From NCBI GenBank assembly GCA_051881355.1, contig JBJEPS010000026.1, forward strand, positions 12,670 through 76,669: a DNA stretch of 64,000 bases, given 5' to 3'. Shown here one piece after another: positions 58,948 through 64,000 of the stretch (its first letter is position 1; every line of letters starts with the position of its first letter). Both the position numbers and the translations under genes were made by a program. The notes below the pieces were generated by a model. That model was not told the origin of the DNA. It saw nothing but the letters and a program-made list of their open reading frames with translations, and ran no database searches. Source of the DNA: Fimenecus sp051881355. GTDB lineage: Bacteria; Bacillota; Clostridia; Oscillospirales; Acutalibacteraceae.

Positions 58948-59841
58948 TTATATGCCGAGAATTTGCAAAATCACACCCGGTACGACAGCGGCAACATACA
59001 AAATCCCCAATATTTTCAAATTGTCTTTCGGATTGCGGTTTTCACGGAACAATACCAACAGCCCCGCGCCCGCGCCCGTGCAAAGGCCCGAAACCACCGC
59101 GCCGAATTGCAGCGCGCCCTCCAAATACAATTGTGTAAGCAACACGGAAGCAGCACAATTTGGAATAAAGCCGAACAGCGCGGTTAAAAACGGCTGAAAC
59201 ACCGAATCGTGCAAAAGGAGTGTTTCCAAGCGGTCGTGCCCCAAGAATTCCACCAAAAAATTCAAAACAAGCGTGATTAAAAATACAAAGCCGAAGATTT
59301 TTGCCGTATGCAACAGCGCCGGGCGCAAAATGCCGCTGTGCTCGTGACAGCCGCAGTGCTCGTGGTCGCACAAATCCTTTAACTGCAATTCGCTGTCTGT
59401 TTTTTTGCGGAACAGCAAATCCACAAGATACCCTGCCGCAACGCCGATGCACACTTTGACCAGTAAGAGCTTCAAAATATCGGGTGCGGCGGACGGCGTA
59501 GCGGCAAGTAACAACACCGCTTCGTCCGAGGTGGAAAGAAAGACCGCAATCAGTGTGCCGAGGGTAATGACCCCGCCCGCATACAAATTGGCGCTTAAAA
59601 CCGAAAAACCGCATTGCGGCACACAGCCGAGCACTGCCCCGACCAAAGGTCCGGCTTTGCCCGAGCGCGCAAAAAAGCGGCTCAATTTTTCGCCTGCGTG
59701 GTGCTCCAAAAGCTCAATTAGGCAAAATGCCGCGAATAAAAACGGCAGCATTTTTAAAGCGTCCGACAGCGTATCCAAGAAAATTCCCAAAACGCCGCCG
59801 CTTTCTGCTTCTATGTGTAAGGTAAGTATTCGTTCGTTCAA
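58948..59841 (-). CDS. putative metal efflux permease (DUF2899 type)
   Basis: This 297-residue protein has about 8-10 membrane segments in two repeats, each with a Pro-Cys motif (GAVLGCVPQCGFSV and FGFIPNCAASV), and a cytoplasmic His/Cys loop CDHEHCGCHEH that looks like a metal sensor or binding site. The family is annotated as putative manganese transporter or arsenic efflux protein. The TTG start at 59841 overlaps the Fur-family stop (TTGA) behind AAAAGGAG. Co-transcription with a Fur-type regulator supports a metal role. Confidence 0.85.
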   Translation of the reverse strand: MNERILTLHIEAESGGVLGIFLDTLSDALKMLPFLFAAFCLIELLEHHAGEKLSRFFARSGKAGPLVGAVLGCVPQCGFSVLSANLYAGGVITLGTLIAVFLSTSDEAVLLLAATPSAAPDILKLLLVKVCIGVAAGYLVDLLFRKKTDSELQLKDLCDHEHCGCHEHSGILRPALLHTAKIFGFVFLITLVLNFLVEFLGHDRLETLLLHDSVFQPFLTALFGFIPNCAASVLLTQLYLEGALQFGAVVSGLCTGAGAGLLVLFRENRNPKDNLKILGILYVAAVVPGVILQILGI

Positions 59842-60251
59842 GTGTTGTTCTCCTTTTTTTCGCAGTCGGCGCACAAACCGTACAGTACGGTGCGGCTGCC
59901 GTCAATCACAAAACCGTGTTCGGCGCGGATATGGTCGGAAAGCTCGTCTAAAAAATCGCATTCCGCGTGAAACAGCGCGCCGCAGGCGGTACATTTCAAA
60001 TGGTAATGCGCTTGGCAGACCTCGCCGTTTTCCGCAAGCTGAAAGCATGCGCTGTTTCCGTTTGCACCGGCGAATTTGCGCACAACGCCCGCACCACACA
60101 GCTTTTCAAGCTGTCGGTATACCGTGGTTTGCCCCACGGTTTCCCCTTTTTCCTTTAATAAAAAATACACTTCCTCCGCCGTGAGGTGGCGCGCTTTGTT
60201 TTCCTGCAACAGCGCGAGAATACGACGGCTTTGCGCAGTTTGGTATGCCAT
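59838..60251 (-). CDS. Fur-family metalloregulator
   Basis: This 137-residue repressor has an N-terminal winged helix (TAEEVYFLLKEKGETVGQTT, VYRQLEKLCGAGVV) and a C-terminal dimer domain with HYHLKCTACG and CADC zinc cysteines. Whether it is Fur, Zur or Mur cannot be decided. ATG 60251 follows GAAAGGAAAG. A perfect 7-1-7 box over the start of transcription points to autoregulation together with the permease. Confidence 0.9.
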   Translation of the reverse strand: MAYQTAQSRRILALLQENKARHLTAEEVYFLLKEKGETVGQTTVYRQLEKLCGAGVVRKFAGANGNSACFQLAENGEVCQAHYHLKCTACGALFHAECDFLDELSDHIRAEHGFVIDGSRTVLYGLCADCEKKENNT

Positions 60252-60276
60252 TTGTCTTTCCTTTCAAAATCGAAAT

Positions 60277-60291
60277 TGAAAATCATTTTCA
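60277..60291. promoter_or_regulatory. 7-1-7 Fur/Zur-type operator
   Basis: TGAAAATCATTTTCA is a perfect palindrome of the 7-1-7 class, lying just downstream of the -10 box. Confidence 0.8.
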
Positions 60292-60299
60292 GGTTGAAC

Positions 60300-60328
60300 A
60301 GTATACAGCGAAAGGTCGAGTTTGTCAA
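60300..60328 (-). promoter_or_regulatory. promoter of the Fur-family-permease operon
   Basis: On the minus strand TTGACA (60328-60323), 17 bp and TATACT (60305-60300). Confidence 0.85.
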
Positions 60329-60374
60329 GTGCCGCGCGGTAGGGGATAGTAAGAGCACGGTAAATTTTAATTTG

Positions 60375-60550
60375 TAGGGGTCGCGTCTCGACGACCCGTC
60401 GTAGAGGCGGGCTTCCACGCCCGCCCATATATTTCGATGTAATTTCGCGGAACAACACTAAGGTTGTTCCCTACAATTCGTAGGGGCGAACTGTGTTCGC
60501 CCGTCAAAATACGATGTAATCTCGCGGAACGGTCAAGACCGTTCCCTACG
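60375..60550. repeat. cluster of five palindromic modules
   Basis: In order: GGGTCGCGTCTCGACGACCC, GGCGGGCTTCCACGCCCGCC, GGAACAACACTAAGGTTGTT-CC, GGGCGAACTGTGTTCGCCC and GGAACGGTCAAGACCGTTCC. This is the reverse order of the 32.9-kb cluster. No gene is seen in 60330-60672. Confidence 0.7.
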
Positions 60551-60552
60551 CG

Positions 60553-60635
60553 TTGTCATTCTGAGCCGATAGGCGAAGAATCTCGTTTTCGTTGCACTCT
60601 CTTTTTGAGATCCTTCGCTTCGCTCAGGATGACAA
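60553..60635. repeat. TIR-bearing intergenic element (MITE-like)
   Basis: The ends TTGTCATTCTGAGC and GCTCAGGATGACAA are inverted. GAAGAATCTC and GAGATCCTTC are nested inside. 83 bp, no ORF. Confidence 0.7.
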
Positions 60636-60672
60636 ATAAAAATTTATATTCGTTTGACGCGTTAGTTAAAAA

Positions 60673-62106
60673 TTAACTATCAAGCAATTCGTGCAAAATT
60701 TTCTGCACTTCCTGTGCGGGGGCTTTGCCTTTAAGCGCACGCATCGCCTGCCCCATAATGTAGCCCATCGCCTGTGTTTTGCCCGATTTATACTCGGAAA
60801 CGCTCTTTTCGTTGGCGGCAATAACTTCTTCAATCACCGGGCGCAACGCCGACAAATCCGTAATCTGTGCCAAATTGTTGTCGGCAACATATTTTTCAGG
60901 GTCAACGCCCTCGGTAAACACCTTTTCGAGCACGGTTTTGCCTGTGCCGCGGTTGATTTTGCCCGATTTCACCATTTGGATGACCGCCGCCAAATCCTTT
61001 GCCTGCAAGGGCATATTTTCGGGAAGCGTTGCGGTATCGTTTAACAGTTTCATCACTTCGCCCATAATCCAGTTGGCGACATCTTTCGGGCTGTCGCAAA
61101 GCGCCAAAGTGTCCTCAAACAACGAAACATAGGCTTTGTCGCTTGTGAGAATGGACGTGTCGTATTCGGGAAGTCCCAACTGTGCGATATACCGCTGTTT
61201 TTTCTGCTCGGGCAGTTCCGGCATCGTGTCGCGGATATGTGCGATGGTTTCCTCGGAAATTTCAATCGGCGGCAGGTCGGGTTCGGGGAAATATTTGTAA
61301 TCCTGCGCGTCCTCTTTCGAGCGCATCGCGTAAGAAATCCCTTTGTTATCGTCCCAGCGGCGGGTTTCCTGCACCACCTGTTCGCCATCTTCCAACAATT
61401 CGATTTGGCGGCGCGCCTCGTACTGGATGGCGCGTTCAATGGCGCGGAACGAGTTTAAATTCTTCATTTCGGTGCGCGTGCCGAACGCCGCCTGCCCTTT
61501 CGGGCGCACGGAAAGGTTTACATCGGCGCGCAAAGAGCCCTCCTGCATTTTGCAGTCGGAAACGCCCGTGAATTGGAGAATGGCGCGCAGTTTTTCGAGG
61601 TAGTCGAGCACCTCGGATGCCGAACGGAAGTCCGGCTCGGAGACGATTTCCAACAGCGGCACGCCGCAACGGTTGTAATCCACCAGCGTGCAGTCCTCAA
61701 ACTCATCGTGCACGAGTTTGCCCGCGTCCTCCTCCATATGGATTTCATGAATCCCGATTTTTTTCATCTCGCCGTTTTCGCTTTTGACCTCGATATAGCC
61801 GTTGCGGCAAATCGGCAGATACAGTTGTGAAATCTGATAGGCTTTCGGCAAATCAGGATAGAAGTAGTTTTTGCGGTCGAATTTATTTTTGCGGGTAATC
61901 TCGCAGTTGGTTGCAAGCCCCGTGCGCACGGCGAATTCCACCACGCGGCGGTTTAAAAGCGGCAACGTGCCCGGAAGACCCGCACAAATTTCGCAAACAT
62001 GCGTGTTCGGTGCGCCGCCGAACTCGGTGGAGCAGCCGCAGAAAATTTTGGTTTTGGTGGCAAGCTCGGTGTGCACCTCAAGCCCCATGACAATTTCCCA
62101 TTCCAT
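60673..62106 (-). CDS. gatB: Asp/Glu-tRNA amidotransferase subunit B
   Basis: This 477-residue subunit activates Glu-tRNA(Gln) or Asp-tRNA(Asn) with ATP and receives ammonia from GatA. It has GLEVHTELATKTKIFCGC, the zinc cysteines C23, C25, C38 and C41 (HVCEICAGLPG), FDRKNYFYPDLPKAYQISQ and a C-terminal YqeY-like tail domain. ATG 62106 follows AAGGAGG. It is the last gene of gatCAB. Confidence 0.96.
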   Translation of the reverse strand: MEWEIVMGLEVHTELATKTKIFCGCSTEFGGAPNTHVCEICAGLPGTLPLLNRRVVEFAVRTGLATNCEITRKNKFDRKNYFYPDLPKAYQISQLYLPICRNGYIEVKSENGEMKKIGIHEIHMEEDAGKLVHDEFEDCTLVDYNRCGVPLLEIVSEPDFRSASEVLDYLEKLRAILQFTGVSDCKMQEGSLRADVNLSVRPKGQAAFGTRTEMKNLNSFRAIERAIQYEARRQIELLEDGEQVVQETRRWDDNKGISYAMRSKEDAQDYKYFPEPDLPPIEISEETIAHIRDTMPELPEQKKQRYIAQLGLPEYDTSILTSDKAYVSLFEDTLALCDSPKDVANWIMGEVMKLLNDTATLPENMPLQAKDLAAVIQMVKSGKINRGTGKTVLEKVFTEGVDPEKYVADNNLAQITDLSALRPVIEEVIAANEKSVSEYKSGKTQAMGYIMGQAMRALKGKAPAQEVQKILHELLDS

Positions 62107-62118
62107 TTTGCGCCCTCC

Positions 62119-63582
62119 TTAAACCGCTGACGGGGACTTTTTATGGAAGTCCGTCGCATTTTGAAACCCGACTGCCGCCGACAGAATTTCCGCCTCGCAG
62201 AACGGTTTGCCGATAAGCTGCAGACCAATCGGCATTTGTTCGTTGTCAAACCCGCAGGGAATTGCCATGCTCGGCACGCCCGCAATGTTAATCATCACGG
62301 TGTAAATGTCGCCGAGATACATTTTCAAGGGGTCGGAAAGGCTTTCGCCGATTTTGAGCGCCGTGGTCGGGGCAACAGGTCCCAAGAGCATATCGTATTT
62401 CTCAAATGCATCGAAAAATGCCTGCTGAATGAGCTTTTTCGCTTTGAGTGCCTTGTTATAATAGGCGTCATAATAGCCGGAGCTCAACACAAAGTTGCCG
62501 AGCATAATGCGGCGTTTAACTTCCATACCAAAGCCCTCGGAACGGGATTTGATATAGGTTTCGGTCAAATTGTCGGCATTCGGGCTCGAATAGCCGTATT
62601 TGATACCGTCATAACGCGACAAATTGGAGCACGCCTCGGCACAGGCAATGATGTAATACGCGGGAATGGCATATTTGACAATCGGCATCGGGAAAACTTC
62701 GACTTCTGCACCCAAAGAACGGTAAGTTTCCGCTGCCGCTTCAATCGCGGCTTTCACTTCGGGCGAGATGCCCTCGCCGAGATAGTCGGCGGGAATGCCG
62801 ATTTTTTTGCCTTGCATATTTCCGTCGGTCGCCGCCGCGAAATCGAACGGTTCCGTCACCATGGAAGTGCCGTCTTTTTCGTCTTTGCCCGCAATCACGG
62901 AGAACAACGCCGCACAATCTTTCGCATCGTGCGCGAGCGGTCCGATTTGGTCAAGCGACGAAGCATACGCCACAAGCCCATAGCGCGATACCGCGCCGTA
63001 AGTGGGTTTTAAGCCCGAAACGCCGCAGAAAGACGCGGGCTGACGGATAGAACCGCCCGTATCCGACCCCAAGGTGACGGGCGCCAATTTTGCGGCAACT
63101 GCCGCCGCCGCGCCGCCCGAAGAGCCGCCCGGTACGCGGTCCAAATTCCACGGATTGTGCGTGACGCCCGTGTACGAAGTTTCCGTGGTACTGCCCATGG
63201 CGAACTCGTCCATATTGAGCTTGCCCAAAACGACCATACCCGCCGCATGCATACGGCGAATAACGGTTGCGTCATACGGCGGCACGAAATTTTCGAGGAT
63301 TTTAGAAGAACAGGTGGTCAAAACCCCTTTGGTGCAGATATTGTCTTTTACCCCGACCGGCACGCCTGCCAAAACAGAGGTATAGGTGCCGTCGTCAATG
63401 CCCTTTTGCACTTCGTCGGCGCGCGCAAGCGCTTCTTCTTTGCAGAGGGTATTATAGCAATGGTATTTTGCGTCGTTTTCTTCGATCGCGGCAAAGTAGC
63501 TTTCCACCGCCGCACGGACGGTGACTTCCTTTGCGCGGATTGCCTGCCCCAATTCGAGAGCGGTCATATTACGGATTTCCAT
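62119..63582 (-). CDS. gatA: Asp/Glu-tRNA amidotransferase subunit A
   Basis: This 487-residue amidase releases ammonia from glutamine. The Ser-cisSer-Lys triad is visible: K79 in PVGVKDNI, S154 in PGGSSGGAAA and S178 in SDTGGSIRQP. ATG 63582 follows GGGAGGGGAG; a longer frame upstream overlaps gatC and lacks an SD. Confidence 0.96.
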   Translation of the reverse strand: MEIRNMTALELGQAIRAKEVTVRAAVESYFAAIEENDAKYHCYNTLCKEEALARADEVQKGIDDGTYTSVLAGVPVGVKDNICTKGVLTTCSSKILENFVPPYDATVIRRMHAAGMVVLGKLNMDEFAMGSTTETSYTGVTHNPWNLDRVPGGSSGGAAAAVAAKLAPVTLGSDTGGSIRQPASFCGVSGLKPTYGAVSRYGLVAYASSLDQIGPLAHDAKDCAALFSVIAGKDEKDGTSMVTEPFDFAAATDGNMQGKKIGIPADYLGEGISPEVKAAIEAAAETYRSLGAEVEVFPMPIVKYAIPAYYIIACAEACSNLSRYDGIKYGYSSPNADNLTETYIKSRSEGFGMEVKRRIMLGNFVLSSGYYDAYYNKALKAKKLIQQAFFDAFEKYDMLLGPVAPTTALKIGESLSDPLKMYLGDIYTVMINIAGVPSMAIPCGFDNEQMPIGLQLIGKPFCEAEILSAAVGFQNATDFHKKSPSAV

Positions 63583-63596
63583 TTTCTCCCCTCCCT

Positions 63597-63884
63597 TTAT
63601 TCGACGGTTTTCGGCACGACAAAACAGCCGTCCTTTTGATTCGGCGCATTTTGTAAAATTGCCTCGGTACACGCTGTGTTGGTAACCACATCGTCCCGCT
63701 GGACATTGGCAACGGGGAAAGAATGCGATGCCGGCTCAACGCCGTCGGTATCGAGCTCATTTAAGGTGTCCATATAGGTGAGAATGTCCTGCAAATCTTT
63801 TTCGGACGCGGCGCGCTGTTCCTCGGAAAGCTCGATTCTGCCGAGTTTTTCCAGGTACATCACCAGGTTTTTGTCAATCTGCAT
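63597..63884 (-). CDS. gatC: Asp/Glu-tRNA amidotransferase subunit C
   Basis: This 95-residue subunit holds GatA and GatB together. It has the helical start QIDKNLVMYLEKLGRIELSE, the motif MDTLNELDTDGVEPASH and a C-terminal NAPNQKDGCFVVPKTVE that inserts into GatA. ATG 63884 follows TTGGAGG. It is the first gene of gatCAB; the promoter must lie near or beyond the window edge. Confidence 0.95.
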   Translation of the reverse strand: MQIDKNLVMYLEKLGRIELSEEQRAASEKDLQDILTYMDTLNELDTDGVEPASHSFPVANVQRDDVVTNTACTEAILQNAPNQKDGCFVVPKTVE

Positions 63885-63955
63885 AGTTTCCTCCAATCCG
63901 CCGCGCAGGGCGCGAATCGTTTTTTACATCGAAATTTTTGTGTGACAAATTGGGA

Positions 63956-64000
63956 TTTGTAGGGGTAATTTGTCATCCTGAGCGAAGCGAAGGATCGCCA
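63956..64000. repeat. intergenic repeat, cut by the window end
   Basis: TTTGTAGGGGTAA and TTGTCATCCTGAGCGAAGCG begin a further TIR-type element like that at 60553-60635. Confidence 0.55.

Noticed and set aside
62143..63012. A 289-codon plus-strand frame opposite gatA
   Set aside because: It mirrors the codon pattern of gatA, has a low-complexity Arg/His-rich product and no expression signals.

Overview
The window is a chromosomal segment of a low-to-medium GC Firmicute, most likely an anaerobic gut Clostridium relative of the Oscillospiraceae/Ruminococcaceae type. The evidence is the infC-rpmI-rplT order with an attenuated leader, a T-box leader, GatCAB, a Bacillota-type LexA, a DUF6514 protein, many TTG starts, sigma-A promoters with 17-bp spacers, a type I dockerin on a secreted hydrolase and a GH43 lipoprotein. 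No phage, CRISPR array, rRNA or plasmid genes were seen. One tRNA gene (Thr, GGT) is present.

Layout. 0-14 kb: an envelope M23 peptidase, a small ORF, a PRK06851-like protein with decayed P-loops, fructose-bisphosphate aldolase, murA, lexA, a candidate small RNA, glutamate dehydrogenase, an L,D-transpeptidase, and a minus-strand trio made of a surface protein, its sortase and a membrane protein. 14-38 kb: a long plus-strand housekeeping run: ddl, argS, infC-rpmI-rplT, an rRNA methyltransferase, dprA-topA-trmFO-plsX-rnc-radical SAM-smc, ftsY-rdgB, yhbY-nadD-yqeK-rsfS-leuS, then an exported esterase. 38-46 kb: mostly minus-strand accessory genes (PHP phosphoesterase, small proteins, dockerin hydrolase, S1 protein) and a short AT-rich pair (DUF2493 and an XRE regulator). 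46-52 kb: a membrane sensor-like protein, HAD phosphatase, rarA, a polysaccharide flippase and a GH43 arabinanase-like lipoprotein. 52-58 kb: a T-box-led malQ-trpB2 operon and an ECF sigma factor operon with a membrane beta-propeller protein. 58.4-58.9 kb: a compact candidate type I toxin-antitoxin locus. 59-64 kb: a Fur-family regulator with a His-rich metal permease, then gatCAB.

Genes that appear to work together: murA, ddl, the M23 peptidase, the L,D-transpeptidase and the flippase in envelope building; the sortase and its substrate in surface anchoring; argS, leuS, infC, rpmI, rplT, gatCAB, yhbY and rsfS in translation; dprA, topA, smc, rarA, lexA and rdgB in DNA maintenance; the GH43 protein, the dockerin hydrolase and malQ in polysaccharide use.

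Intergenic DNA carries two kinds of scattered repeats: clusters of short palindromic modules (GGAACNNN...GTTCC and GGGCG...CGCCC types, joined by TAGGG/CCCTA) and ~70-90 bp elements with TTGTCATTCTGAGC-type terminal inverted repeats. A perfect 114-bp direct repeat lies at the 3' end of smc. The observations most worth following are the type I toxin-antitoxin candidate with its ladder of SD/anti-SD segments (58.5-58.9 kb), the C-rich small RNA between lexA and gdhA (7.0-7.1 kb), the T-box in front of malQ-trpB2, and the sortase trio.
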